Below, in pieces: positions 8,209-16,962 of a stretch of 64,000 nucleotides of DNA. This DNA is from JAXDTI01 sp034090045 (GTDB lineage: Bacteria; Actinomycetota; Actinomycetes; Actinomycetales; Actinomycetaceae). The stretch lies in the NCBI GenBank assembly GCA_034090045.1, contig JAXDTI010000007.1, positions 1 through 64,000 of the forward strand, written 5' to 3'. Numbering within the stretch: position 1 is the first letter of the stretch; each line of letters starts with the position of its first letter. The notes beneath the pieces are model-generated. The model was not told the origin of the DNA. It did no database searches and was given only the letters and a program-made list of their open reading frames with translations. A program made the position numbers and the translations under genes.

Positions 8209-8430
8209 GGCAGTTCAGTGCACAGCGCCCCGAATTGTCACTAGTTTTTCACGGGCATGGCACTTCGCGTGAGAGAATGGCAGCACACCATGTGCTGGGG
8301 CAGAACCTAGAACCTGCGCGGAAGAGAGCACGCTGTGGTTGGAGGCCACGTACCGGGGCGCGCTGGTTTCCTTCCCGTAGAGTCGTGTGACGCCGGCGCA
8401 GAGCTAACGATACGAGAGACGGAAATATTC

Positions 8431-8841
8431 ATGAATCATGAGCTTGTTGATTTCGTTGCTATGCTGCTGGTCGGTGTGCTTTTTGTTGGGAGCGGTAGTT
8501 TTGCGATCTATATTGGGCGACGGATGAAAAACGATCAACTTCCTCCCAACGGAATGATTGGAACGCGAACGCTATACGCGTTGGAATCGGAAGAGAATTG
8601 GTATCGAGTGCAGCGGGCTTCCGCAGTGCCAAACATACGCCTCGGATATGCCTGCATAACCGCCGGTATCATCATTATGGTTGGTACCTTTGCTGAACAC
8701 TTCTATGGAAAACATGAGGTTTCGGATTCATTAGTTTTCCTTTCTGTGCTCATTTTGGCCATCGCGATAATTTGGTTTTGGGTGCGGTATTTTCGGGTAA
8801 AGCGTTCCTTTGAGCCTGGACAAGGCGAAAACCGGAGATAA
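8431..8841 (+). CDS. SdpI-like small membrane protein
   Basis: This 136-residue protein has an N-terminal helix (about residues 6-27), a cytoplasmic loop containing PPNGMIGTRTLYALESEENW and then two more helices (about 68-88 and 98-118). The loop matches the NxxIGIRTxxTxxSxExW pattern of the SdpI/YhfL-type families; SdpI is an immunity protein against the killing factor SdpC in Bacillus. Here no toxin gene is adjacent, so an immunity role is not shown. ATG 8431 fits the family start; an in-frame GTG at 8335 would add residues without hydrophobic or conserved character. The next small gene begins 6 nt after its stop. Confidence 0.7.
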   Translation: MNHELVDFVAMLLVGVLFVGSGSFAIYIGRRMKNDQLPPNGMIGTRTLYALESEENWYRVQRASAVPNIRLGYACITAGIIIMVGTFAEHFYGKHEVSDSLVFLSVLILAIAIIWFWVRYFRVKRSFEPGQGENRR

Positions 8842-8846
8842 CTCGA

Positions 8847-8966
8847 GTGAATAGGACGGGCTCACTCATCGTGCTACTGCTGACCGCGCTGCTGATTGTC
8901 GGTTCCTTCGCATGGCATTGGCGAGAGTACCTGCGCATCCGCAGAAAAATAAGTGGCACCTATTAG
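8847..8966 (+). CDS. 39-residue single-pass membrane peptide
   Basis: A GTG start at 8847 has GGAG about 9 nt upstream and opens MNRTGSLIVLLLTALLIVGS, a clean transmembrane helix, followed by WHWREYLRIRRKISGTY and a stop. It follows the SdpI-like gene by 5 nt and is probably co-transcribed. A short hydrophobic peptide with a basic tail could be a regulatory membrane peptide or a small toxin-like protein, but nothing in the sequence settles this. Confidence 0.5.
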   Translation: MNRTGSLIVLLLTALLIVGSFAWHWREYLRIRRKISGTY

Positions 8967-9023
8967 ACGTTAAATGTTGGAAGGCAACTACTAGACAGGT
9001 TCTCAAAGAGCGATGGTCGGGTG

Positions 9024-10694
9024 TTAGTGCAGGTCTGACAATCCGGGCGTTGGATCTGTGGGGCTTAATTCGATTTGTGTTCCTCGCCATTGGTTGATGA
9101 GCCAGCGGTCGTGGCTGGCGATGATGAGTGTGCCGTTCCATTGAAGTAACGCGCCCTCTAATTCTTCAATCGCGGCTAGGTCAAGGTAGTTGGTTGGTTC
9201 GTCAATGATTAGAATCTCGGGTTTCTGCGCAACTGCTAACGCGATTTGGGCTCGACGCTGGTTTCCATCTGAAAGCTGTCCGACTGGGGTGGCCCACGTG
9301 GATGGGTGGAGTATTCCTGTGCCAAGGTTCCTGACCCCGCTGATCCAATGTTCCGGGTGAAAGTAGGGATCGCCTGTGCGTGGTAGGCGCTGTGGGACGT
9401 AAGCAAGCTGCCCGCTGACGGAGATAGTGCCGCTGGCTTCGGATCCAGGGCCGCTTGGTGGTTTTCCATTTGTGATCCAAGTGAGAAGCGTGGTTTTCCC
9501 TGCCCCGTTCGCGCCAGTCAGTAATAGGTGTTCTCCTGTGGCAAGGTCGAACGTGACTGGGGCCAGCCTGCCTGGAACGGTGGCGCTTCGTGCCATGACG
9601 GCTAACCCGCTACGCGCGCCGACTGTTGGAAGGTTGAGCTTGAGCTGGTAGTTGCGGGGTTTTCGCACTTCATGCTCGGCAAGCTCTTCTAGGCGTTTAT
9701 CGTCGTTACGGGTGCGCCGCAGCGCGGTGGTTTCTGCTCGGTCAGAAAAGAACTTACGTGCCTTGCCTTGCGCTGTCGCTAATTTCACTCCACCACGAGC
9801 AATATCTTCGCTGCGACGGCGATGACTCTGAATTGCACGTTTTTCAGATTGCTGGATGGCATGAAGCTTTTGGTGCTGCATGCGGGCATGTTGTTTTGCG
9901 GCGAGATAATCGCTATACGTTCCGGAGCATCGGTACACGCCAGACACAGCATCTTCTCCTTCGGCTGTGGCCAGTGCTTGCCATGGAACAATATCAAGGT
10001 CGTAGATGACCGTGGCTGTCTCTTCAATAAACGCACGATCATGACTGGTCATGAGCACCGGCCCTGGCCAATCTTTTATCTGCTTAATCAGAAAGTCTAT
10101 GGCTTCGTTGTCAAGATGATTGGTGGGTTCGTCTAAGACCATAACCGCTGGTCTGACCATAATCATGCCTGCCAGTTCGAGCCGCGCTGCTTGGCCGGGG
10201 GAGAGGGTGCCGATTGGGCGCTGTCGTCCACGCGCACTCAGCTGACCTAGACCTAAACCGGCTAACACTTCATCGATTCGAGCCTCGAGCGACCATACGC
10301 CCGTCAGGGTAAGGCTGGTGAGTAAGTGATCGTACTCTTTAATGAGACTCGCCGAACTTTGGGCAGCCGATAGTTGTTTCGTAACGTGGTCGAAGCGAGT
10401 GAGCAGCTCTCGTGGGCCATTCAATACGTCATCCAGATAGTCTTGAACCGTACCGGTGGCATCACGAACGTACGGGAAGCGACAAGAACCCGCATCTCCT
10501 GCATCAACGACGGTGATGTGGCCTTGATCGGGGGTGAGTTCTCCTCGTACAAGGCGCAGCAGCGTGGTTTTGCCGGAACCATTAGGCCCCACAAGTACCG
10601 CGCGCTCACTGTCGCCAACGCTGAACGAAACGCCATCTAAGAGTGGTTGGGCGGAAAATGAAAAAGAAAGATTGGTTACCTCGAGAGTGGGCAT
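9024..10694 (-). CDS. ABC-F family ATP-binding protein
   Basis: The 556-residue protein has two ABC domains and no membrane segment. Domain 1 shows Walker A GPNGSGKTT (36-44), signature LSPGQ (164-168) and Walker B VMVLDEPTNHLD (184-195). A charged linker (about 225-345) corresponds to the ABC-F tip that reaches into the ribosome. Domain 2 has GANGAGKTT (394-402), LSDGN (474-478) and ILIIDEPTNYLD (494-505). ABC-F proteins bind the ribosomal E site; many protect against macrolides, lincosamides, streptogramins or pleuromutilins, others are housekeeping translation factors. The attenuator-like leader upstream supports an inducible resistance role, but drug specificity cannot be read from sequence. 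GGAG lies 6 nt before ATG. It is monocistronic. Confidence 0.9.
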   Translation of the reverse strand: MPTLEVTNLSFSFSAQPLLDGVSFSVGDSERAVLVGPNGSGKTTLLRLVRGELTPDQGHITVVDAGDAGSCRFPYVRDATGTVQDYLDDVLNGPRELLTRFDHVTKQLSAAQSSASLIKEYDHLLTSLTLTGVWSLEARIDEVLAGLGLGQLSARGRQRPIGTLSPGQAARLELAGMIMVRPAVMVLDEPTNHLDNEAIDFLIKQIKDWPGPVLMTSHDRAFIEETATVIYDLDIVPWQALATAEGEDAVSGVYRCSGTYSDYLAAKQHARMQHQKLHAIQQSEKRAIQSHRRRSEDIARGGVKLATAQGKARKFFSDRAETTALRRTRNDDKRLEELAEHEVRKPRNYQLKLNLPTVGARSGLAVMARSATVPGRLAPVTFDLATGEHLLLTGANGAGKTTLLTWITNGKPPSGPGSEASGTISVSGQLAYVPQRLPRTGDPYFHPEHWISGVRNLGTGILHPSTWATPVGQLSDGNQRRAQIALAVAQKPEILIIDEPTNYLDLAAIEELEGALLQWNGTLIIASHDRWLINQWRGTQIELSPTDPTPGLSDLH

Positions 10695-10775
10695 AGTGAT
10701 CTCCGTAGCCGTCGAAACATTTGGTTGCTTCTCGGCGTAGCCGAGTGGAGATCACAGCACCATCGGAATTAACAT
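10695..10775 (-). promoter_or_regulatory. Putative translational attenuator of the ABC-F gene with leader ORF
   Basis: In the mRNA (minus strand) GTGATCTCC (10755-10747) is exactly complementary to GGAGATCAC (10704-10696), which contains the GGAG ribosome-binding site just before ATG 10694. Between the arms lies CTCGGC-TAC-GCCGAG, a second hairpin. A leader reading frame MLIPMVL (10775-10752) ends with its TGA inside the 5' arm, so a stalled ribosome there would free the binding site. The leader ORF has GGGAG only one base before its ATG, so its translation is the weakest part of the model. Confidence 0.55.
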
Positions 10776-10818
10776 ACTCCCAGGAATTGGAACGAACGCT
10801 GTTTGGTAACTAGCCTCT

Positions 10819-10847
10819 AGCATACCGAATACGCTGCTGGTAGTCAC
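10819..10847 (-). promoter_or_regulatory. Promoter candidate for the ABC-F transcript
   Basis: On the minus strand GTGACT (10847-10842) and TATGCT (10824-10819) are separated by 17 nt. Transcription would begin near 10811 and give a leader of about 115 nt before the ABC-F start, long enough to hold the leader ORF and both hairpins. Confidence 0.4.
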
Positions 10848-11092
10848 CCGGAACCCACTCAGGGCGCCTGTCAGGATGAAATGCATCCACCGCGCGTCGT
10901 TATGCACCCACCCAGCGCCTTGTATCAAAATGAACGTCTAAGTAACCACTTCGGCGCGTCTGCGTGTTCGTCAAGTTTTTCCAGATCAAACTGGTTTCCG
11001 TGACGTTTTCCTCTCATCCGAGTTGTGAGCGTGAGGTCATTAGAGTTACGCACCGTGTCTTTCGCTATTGCTGTTCCACCCTGCAGAGCAGC
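10848..11092. other. Intergenic stretch without a recognisable gene
   Basis: I see no intact gene between the ABC-F promoter and the hsdS remnant. A minus-strand frame at 10925-11116 and short frames on both strands have no recognisable family and no convincing ribosome-binding site. Decayed DNA upstream of the hsdS fragment is the likely content. Confidence 0.4.
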
Positions 11093-11676
11093 ACCGCGGC
11101 AGAGCTCCTGGAACAAATCGCAGCTGAACGCGAGCGCCTAGTCAAGGCAGGGAAACTCAAGAAACAAAAGCCCCGCCCGTGACTGACGACGAGAGGCCGT
11201 TCGAGATTCCCGACACATGGGAGTGGACAAGACTTGGGAGCGTTTTTGTGTTGCAGGCAGGGAAAAATGTGCCAGCTGGTCTTATAGAGGAATCCGGCAC
11301 GTATCCGTGCTATGGGGGAAATGGGATTAGGGGATATATATCCAAGTTCAATCGTGACGGTATCTTTCCTATCATTGGGCGGCAGGGTGCGCTTTGCGGG
11401 AATATAAAACTTGCGGAGGGTAAGTTCTTTGCCACCGAACATGCGGTAGTTGTTGAGACCTTTGCTCAAACATCTGCACGTTGGGTGGAGAAGTTCCTAA
11501 TCGCCTTGAATCTGAATCAATATGCGACAGCCACCGCACAACCCGGTATTTCTGTCCAGAGGATTAACATAGTCCCAATCCCAATTACCCCTCTTGCTGA
11601 GCAGGAACGCATAGTCGCCAAACTAGAACATCTCTGTGAACCGATCAATCTACTAAAGGCAGCGCTCGTAGAGTAG
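11093..11676 (+). pseudogene. hsdS: Type I restriction specificity subunit (HsdS), truncated and frameshifted
   Basis: Residues ELLEQIAAERERLVKAGKLK (around 11105-11164) match the conserved helical spacer of HsdS. That frame stops at 11180-11182, and a GTG at 11179 opens TDDERPFEIPDTWEWTRLG, the typical start of a target recognition domain, continuing to AEQERIVAKLEHLCEPINLL and a stop at 11676. Intact HsdS proteins have two recognition domains and about 400 residues; only one domain and half the spacer remain, and the reading frame is split where homologues run on. No hsdM or hsdR is nearby. The 165-residue second frame could still be made as a half-subunit, since single-domain specificity proteins exist, but a relic is more likely. 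Confidence 0.75.
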
Positions 11677-11828
11677 CGTTGAATTGCTGCATTAAATAAA
11701 TGGACTCGCCCTCCCAGGTTCACTGTTGCCGTTCCTGATCGCCCGGTCGAGGATTTCTGCCGGGAACCCCAGGTGCGGCAGTAGTAAATCTTTTCAATAA
11801 TGTATGTGGTCACCACTAGGCTAGGGGT

Positions 11829-14006
11829 ATGAGCAAAAAGACTAAAGGTGCGCCGATTGTCGTCACCCGAGGACAGTTGCGACGTTCGCTCGTGTTACTC
11901 GCCGGGTTAATCACGGTCGCGGCGATGCTGCTCGCCGGGCTGACCATACCGATGGTTGGGATGGCAGCGGTGACGACACAGGCCGGTGCGGAAGCCTTTA
12001 ACGAGATGCCCGCCGAATTTGATGTCTCCCCGCCATCACAGCAGTCCGTGCTGCTCAGCTCAGACGGGAAAAAAATCGCGTCTTTCTATGCTGAAAACCG
12101 TATAATCGTCGGTTCGAAGGACATCTCACAAAACGTGAAGAATGCTGCGGTCGCAATCGAGGATCACAGATTCTTTGAACATCAGGGTGTCGATTCTGAG
12201 GGCATGGTGCGTGCCGTCATCAACAACCTGCTCGGCTCCGACCGGCAAGGGGCGTCCACTATCACCCAACAGTACGTGAAGAACACCCTGATAGAGCTGG
12301 GTTTGCAGGCTGGCGATGACAGTCAGGTTAATGCTGCCAGCGCCCCCACGCTCGACCGGAAAATACGGGAAGCGAAATACGCCCTCACCATAGAGAAAAA
12401 CCTCAGCAAAGACGAGATTCTCACCGGGTATCTCAATATCGCCCCCTACGGCACATCGGTCTACGGTGTCGAAGCCGCCTCCCAGCGCTACTATTCGAAG
12501 CCCGCGAAAGACCTCAGTGTTGCGCAGGCCGCGCTGCTCGCCGGTATCACAAAATCCCCGGCAGCCTATGACCCGACCGTCGATCCGCAAGCCGCACAAG
12601 TGCGCCGCGACCAGGTGTTATATGCGATGTTGAACTATGGTTATATCGACCATAAACAATACGAGGAAGCCAAAGCCATCAATGTTGAGGACATGTTGAA
12701 AGTCTCAAACGCCGCACAGGGATGTGAGGCGGCTGGTTCCGCGGCATACTTCTGCGAATTTGTGGTACAGGAAATAATGAACAACCCGGTTTTCGGCGAC
12801 ACCCTGCAGGAGCGCAGAAACCTGCTGTTGCGTGGAGGTTTAACCATAAAATCCACCCTGAATATGGCGGATCAGCAAGCCGCACAGGAAGCTGTTGAAA
12901 AACACGTTCCAACGAATGATCCTTCCGGAGTTTCGACAGCTGTGTCATCCATAGAACCAGGTACCGGGCGCGTTACAGTTCTCGCACAAAACAGTCATTT
13001 CGGAATTGCTACCAAAGACGATCCCGGCGCTACCCAGGTGTCTTATGGAGTAGATAAAGCTCATGGAGGTGGGGCTGGATATCAGCCCGGTTCGTCATTC
13101 AAGACAATGACCCTAGCGGCCTGGTATCAGGCTAAACGCTCGGGATATGAGATTGTCGGTGGACGCACCTCCTTTAACGCAAATGAGTTTTATTCCTCAT
13201 GTCCAAAGGAAGTCAAGACCGGTGACTACAAATTCTCTAATGCTCCCGGTCTGCCCACCAGCGCTGGTACCGTGATACAAGGAACTAAACAGTCCCTTAA
13301 CACAACCTATGTGTCTATGGCGTCCAAACTGGATTTATGCAGCATAAAACGCATGGCGCAAACGGTAAATGCTGTTCCAGGTGACGGTTCAAATCCGGAA
13401 TGGTATCCATCCATGGTTATTGGTGTAACATCTGTTCCTCCGCTCAACATGGCAAACGCGTTCGCAACCTGGCTCGCGGACGGAAAATACTGCACTCCGA
13501 TTGCCATCGATTCGATTACAAATAGCACAGGTGAACAACTGGCTATTCCGAGTGCCAACTGTGTTCAAAAGGTTGATAAAACAGTCTCACAACAGGTGTC
13601 ATACACCCTGAATCTGACATATAACAGCTACGGTTCTACGGCTGCTCTTGGTCGTCCTGCGGCAACCAAAACCGGTACTACAGACAACAACGCGGACGTT
13701 TGGATGGTTGGTGGGACACCAAATCTCGTGACAGCTGTTTGGGTTGGACACGCCACCGGTCTCGCCCCGATGGAAAACATCACTATCGGTGGACGCTACT
13801 TCGGGGCTGTGTATAGCGATTCATTACCCTCCTGGATATGGCGAGACTATATGTTGAAAGCGGTCAATGACTTACCTGTGAAAACCATTCCAGCGGTTTC
13901 CCTGGGGCAAGAAAACGCGGGATACAAACCGGCAACAACAGGTACTAATGGGATTGGTCGAACCACAAACAATAGTGGTACCCAAAACAATGGGCGCTCT
14001 CAGTAG
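11829..14006 (+). CDS. Class A penicillin-binding protein (glycosyltransferase/transpeptidase)
   Basis: The 725-residue protein builds and cross-links peptidoglycan outside the membrane. It has a short cytoplasmic N-terminus, one membrane anchor (about 20-45), a GT51 domain with AIEDHRFFEHQGVD (catalytic Glu near 108) and GASTITQQYVKN, and a transpeptidase domain with SSFK (near 421), SLN (near 487) and KTGTT (near 613). The C-terminal tail is rich in Thr, Asn and Gly and carries no PASTA domain. The gene runs alone but is followed after 27 nt by a metallophosphoesterase, an arrangement common in Actinobacteria. The reading frame is complete and all catalytic motifs are present. Confidence 0.95.
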   Translation: MSKKTKGAPIVVTRGQLRRSLVLLAGLITVAAMLLAGLTIPMVGMAAVTTQAGAEAFNEMPAEFDVSPPSQQSVLLSSDGKKIASFYAENRIIVGSKDISQNVKNAAVAIEDHRFFEHQGVDSEGMVRAVINNLLGSDRQGASTITQQYVKNTLIELGLQAGDDSQVNAASAPTLDRKIREAKYALTIEKNLSKDEILTGYLNIAPYGTSVYGVEAASQRYYSKPAKDLSVAQAALLAGITKSPAAYDPTVDPQAAQVRRDQVLYAMLNYGYIDHKQYEEAKAINVEDMLKVSNAAQGCEAAGSAAYFCEFVVQEIMNNPVFGDTLQERRNLLLRGGLTIKSTLNMADQQAAQEAVEKHVPTNDPSGVSTAVSSIEPGTGRVTVLAQNSHFGIATKDDPGATQVSYGVDKAHGGGAGYQPGSSFKTMTLAAWYQAKRSGYEIVGGRTSFNANEFYSSCPKEVKTGDYKFSNAPGLPTSAGTVIQGTKQSLNTTYVSMASKLDLCSIKRMAQTVNAVPGDGSNPEWYPSMVIGVTSVPPLNMANAFATWLADGKYCTPIAIDSITNSTGEQLAIPSANCVQKVDKTVSQQVSYTLNLTYNSYGSTAALGRPAATKTGTTDNNADVWMVGGTPNLVTAVWVGHATGLAPMENITIGGRYFGAVYSDSLPSWIWRDYMLKAVNDLPVKTIPAVSLGQENAGYKPATTGTNGIGRTTNNSGTQNNGRSQ

Positions 14007-14033
14007 CGGTCAAGCACTCTTACCATAAACAGG

Positions 14034-15131
14034 GTGAATCTAGGGGTGGTACGTACAGGGGCTACTGCCGCGGCGATACTTAGCGGTATAGGTTTCTTCG
14101 GTGCCGCAACCCTGGGTGGTGGAATTGTGGCTGCCCGGCATCCACGCCTACGCACTTGCACAGTAATGCGTAACAGGAAAAACACAATCGACACTGAAGC
14201 GGCGGTCACGAAACACTCAATCCGGATACTACAACTCGCTGACCTGCACCTATCTGCCGGTAGAGAGTGGCTGGTTGACTATGTGCGTACGCTCGCGGAT
14301 CCCGTTAACGGGGCCCGACCCGACCTGGTGATTGCCACCGGCGATAATCTCTGTGATGCCGAATCGCTACCGATGGTTCGCCGCGCCCTCGAACCTTTCA
14401 CCGATTTGCCGGGGTGTTTCGTGTTCGGCTCGAATGACTACTATTCCGCAGTGCCCAAATCACCCACCAAATACCTCACTCCACTCATCCACCGGGTTTT
14501 ACGCAGCAAACCCAGTAGGGTGCCGCCCGCTCGCCGCATAGTCCCGGACCTGCCGCATCGGGAACTGGCGGCCTTTTTCACTGATGAGGGCTGGTTTGAC
14601 CTGCGCAACCGTTGGGCCGCGATTGAGGTTTCAGGGATGCGTGTCGCCCTCGCCGGGGTGGATGACCCGCATATTAACCGCGATATTCTCCCCAACCTGC
14701 GGGACGGATGGAGCGGAGCGGATATTCGTATCGCGGTGAGCCATGCGCCCTATGCGCGGGTACTCGATGCTTTCACACGGATGGACGCGGATCTGATAGT
14801 CGCCGGTCACACCCATGGCGGGCAACTGTGTCTGCCCGGTGCTCACGGTCGTGGCAGGGCGCTGGTAAACAACACTGATGTGCCCCTTGAATACAGTTCC
14901 GGCCTGCACCTGTGGCGTGCCGGAACAGTGAAGCACCCGAAACCGCGGGTATCCCGAGCCGGCAGGGAATCCGGTAGCGAGAGGGATAGTCACGGGACTA
15001 ATGAACCCGTTGGGGGCGCAACAGTCTCACCGCTCCACGTCTCGGCGGGACTCGGCACCAACAAATACACGCCTTTCCGGGTGTTTTGCCCGCCGGAAGC
15101 CAACCTGATCACCCTCGGCATCGAAATGTAG
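14034..15131 (+). CDS. Metallophosphoesterase
   Basis: The 365-residue protein carries the calcineurin-like metal-binding motifs in order: ADLHL (near 67), ATGDNL (near 100), GSNDYY (near 132, a variant of GNHD) and GHTHGGQLCLPG (near 257). A hydrophobic N-terminal stretch (AAAILSGIGFFGAATLGG) suggests a membrane anchor or uncleaved signal. The substrate is not evident; membrane-associated members often act on nucleotides or lipid-linked phosphates. It starts at GTG 28 nt after the PBP stop and is probably co-transcribed. The region near residues 300-325 is a family-atypical polar insert. Confidence 0.88.
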   Translation: MNLGVVRTGATAAAILSGIGFFGAATLGGGIVAARHPRLRTCTVMRNRKNTIDTEAAVTKHSIRILQLADLHLSAGREWLVDYVRTLADPVNGARPDLVIATGDNLCDAESLPMVRRALEPFTDLPGCFVFGSNDYYSAVPKSPTKYLTPLIHRVLRSKPSRVPPARRIVPDLPHRELAAFFTDEGWFDLRNRWAAIEVSGMRVALAGVDDPHINRDILPNLRDGWSGADIRIAVSHAPYARVLDAFTRMDADLIVAGHTHGGQLCLPGAHGRGRALVNNTDVPLEYSSGLHLWRAGTVKHPKPRVSRAGRESGSERDSHGTNEPVGGATVSPLHVSAGLGTNKYTPFRVFCPPEANLITLGIEM

Positions 15132-15147
15132 GGCACCGCCGCCGCAA

Positions 15148-15178
15148 TTGACGGGCAACGGCGCTATCGGTTTATACT
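15148..15178 (+). promoter_or_regulatory. Promoter of tRNA-Pro
   Basis: TTGACG at 15148-15153 and TTATAC/TATACT at 15172-15178 are 18-19 nt apart and end about 40 nt before the tRNA, a fitting distance for a stable RNA promoter. Confidence 0.5.
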
Positions 15179-15216
15179 GGTACACGGCTCTGCGGCACAA
15201 TTGTCGCGGAACGAAT

Positions 15217-15293
<77 letters not shown>

Positions 15294-15332
15294 GCCGGGG
15301 ACAGCACACAGCGGCGCTGTCACTCCACCGAT

Positions 15333-16889
15333 TCAGATACTACCTGAATGACTGCGACCTCTGGCCTCCAGCACCTCCTGCAACACCGGCACATCATTAT
15401 ATTTGTGGTGAACACCCTGTATTTCCTGATACGGCTCGTTCCCTTTGCCGGTAATGGTGACCGTGTCCTGACTGTTTGCGTGCTGAATCGCCCAGCGTAT
15501 CGCATCACGCCGACAGGTAGTGATTTCCACAAAATCATGCAAATCGGGTCTAACCTGCTCGACACCAGCCCGAATCTGGGCGCGAATCTCGGCAGGTTCC
15601 TCACTGCGCGGATTCTCGTCAGTGAGGACAATCAGATCTGCCGAGCGACCAATAACCTGCCCGATAATCGGACGTTTTTCGGCATCTCGATCCCCATCGG
15701 AACCAATAACCGTTATTAACCGTCCGGGTGTGAGCGGACGCATCGACTCGAAAACCTTTTCAATAGCCTCCGGAGTGTGTGCAAAATCAACCACCACCAG
15801 CGGTTCATCCTTTGACCGATCGCCGTAAACCTCCATCCTGCCGGGTACGGCACGCATTTCAGCAACACCTGCTATCGCCTGTTCGAGTGGCACCCCGGCG
15901 GTGACAGCCGAGACTATCGCGACCGAGGCGTCCTGCACATTCACGATCCCGGGTACCGCTGCTGAACACTCGCGTGCCACCCCATCAGGGCCGGTGAGCG
16001 TAAAATTCATGCGTGCGGTGTGCGGGTCTTCGTGAGCATCGCTAACCCGCCAATCAGCGGGTGTTGTCAAGGCCTGCTCGCCGATAGCCGACACGGTTAC
16101 CACCGGCAGGTCCCCTCGCGTGTTCAACGAATTCGCCAGACGCAGCCCGTAATCGTCATCCACACAAATAACCGCTGCCCGAGTGTGCTCGGGTGTGAAC
16201 AGTGAAGCCTTAGCCTGAAAATACGTTTCAAGGTCACCATAAAAATCGAGGTGGTCATGTTGCAGGTTCGTGAATGTCAACACGTCATAGGCGATTTCCT
16301 CGACCCGTCCGAAACTAATGGCGTGTGAAGAAGTTTCCACTATATAGGCATCACAGCCCTGATCTAGTGCAGCCGCACCTATACGTTGAAGTACAGGCGC
16401 CTCAGCGGTGGTGTGCGCCGAATCCACCTGCCAAGGCCCGACCCTGGTCTCGACAGTCCCGGAAAGCGCGACCTTATGACCTGCGGTTTCGAGCGCTCCA
16501 CGGATCATGAAAGTGGTGGTGGTCTTGCCGTTTGTGCCGGTAACCCCGATAGTGAGCAGCCTGTCGGTCGGTCGCCCATAAACTGCGGCAGATACCGAAC
16601 CGATTACAGCGCGAACATTCTCGGTCAAAACAACCGGAACATCAGCGGTCACCAGTTCCGCCCCGGCCGCGTCAGTGAGTACCGCAACCGCTCCGGATGC
16701 AACCGCGGCATCGGCGAAACGGGCACCGTGGGCTTTCGCGCCGGGGGCACCTATAAATAAATCGCCGGGCGCAATATCTTTCGAGTTCATGGAAGCACCG
16801 CTGACCTGCACCGAACCCGTGTATTGCGGGAGAATAGCGGAGAGCGGGATCGGGTGCGGTGTCGGTCGGATTTCATTGAGTCCACTCAT
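15333..16889 (-). CDS. murE: UDP-MurNAc-tripeptide ligase MurE
   Basis: The 518-residue cytoplasmic enzyme adds the third amino acid to UDP-MurNAc-L-Ala-D-Glu. It has the N-terminal UDP-binding domain, the ATP loop GVTGTNGKTTTT (115-126), the TTAEAP substrate loop, the central domain with FQAKASLF (the usual carbamylated lysine), and the C-terminal ligase domain with DENPRSEEP (424-432) and GKGNE (near 481). The NPR arginine is usual in diaminopimelate-adding enzymes; many Actinomycetaceae use lysine or ornithine, so the diamino acid is uncertain. It stands apart from the main dcw cluster. Confidence 0.93.
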   Translation of the reverse strand: MSGLNEIRPTPHPIPLSAILPQYTGSVQVSGASMNSKDIAPGDLFIGAPGAKAHGARFADAAVASGAVAVLTDAAGAELVTADVPVVLTENVRAVIGSVSAAVYGRPTDRLLTIGVTGTNGKTTTTFMIRGALETAGHKVALSGTVETRVGPWQVDSAHTTAEAPVLQRIGAAALDQGCDAYIVETSSHAISFGRVEEIAYDVLTFTNLQHDHLDFYGDLETYFQAKASLFTPEHTRAAVICVDDDYGLRLANSLNTRGDLPVVTVSAIGEQALTTPADWRVSDAHEDPHTARMNFTLTGPDGVARECSAAVPGIVNVQDASVAIVSAVTAGVPLEQAIAGVAEMRAVPGRMEVYGDRSKDEPLVVVDFAHTPEAIEKVFESMRPLTPGRLITVIGSDGDRDAEKRPIIGQVIGRSADLIVLTDENPRSEEPAEIRAQIRAGVEQVRPDLHDFVEITTCRRDAIRWAIQHANSQDTVTITGKGNEPYQEIQGVHHKYNDVPVLQEVLEARGRSHSGSI

Positions 16890-16962
16890 GCATCCAGGTT
16901 ACCGCAGTGCATCCGGCTGGAGGGGCTAGACTGGTAGTCACACACGAACAGCAGGAGGAACC

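Noticed and set aside
10925..11116. Minus-strand 63-codon frame upstream of hsdS
   Set aside because: It overlaps the hsdS spacer-coding region antisense and shows no recognisable domain.
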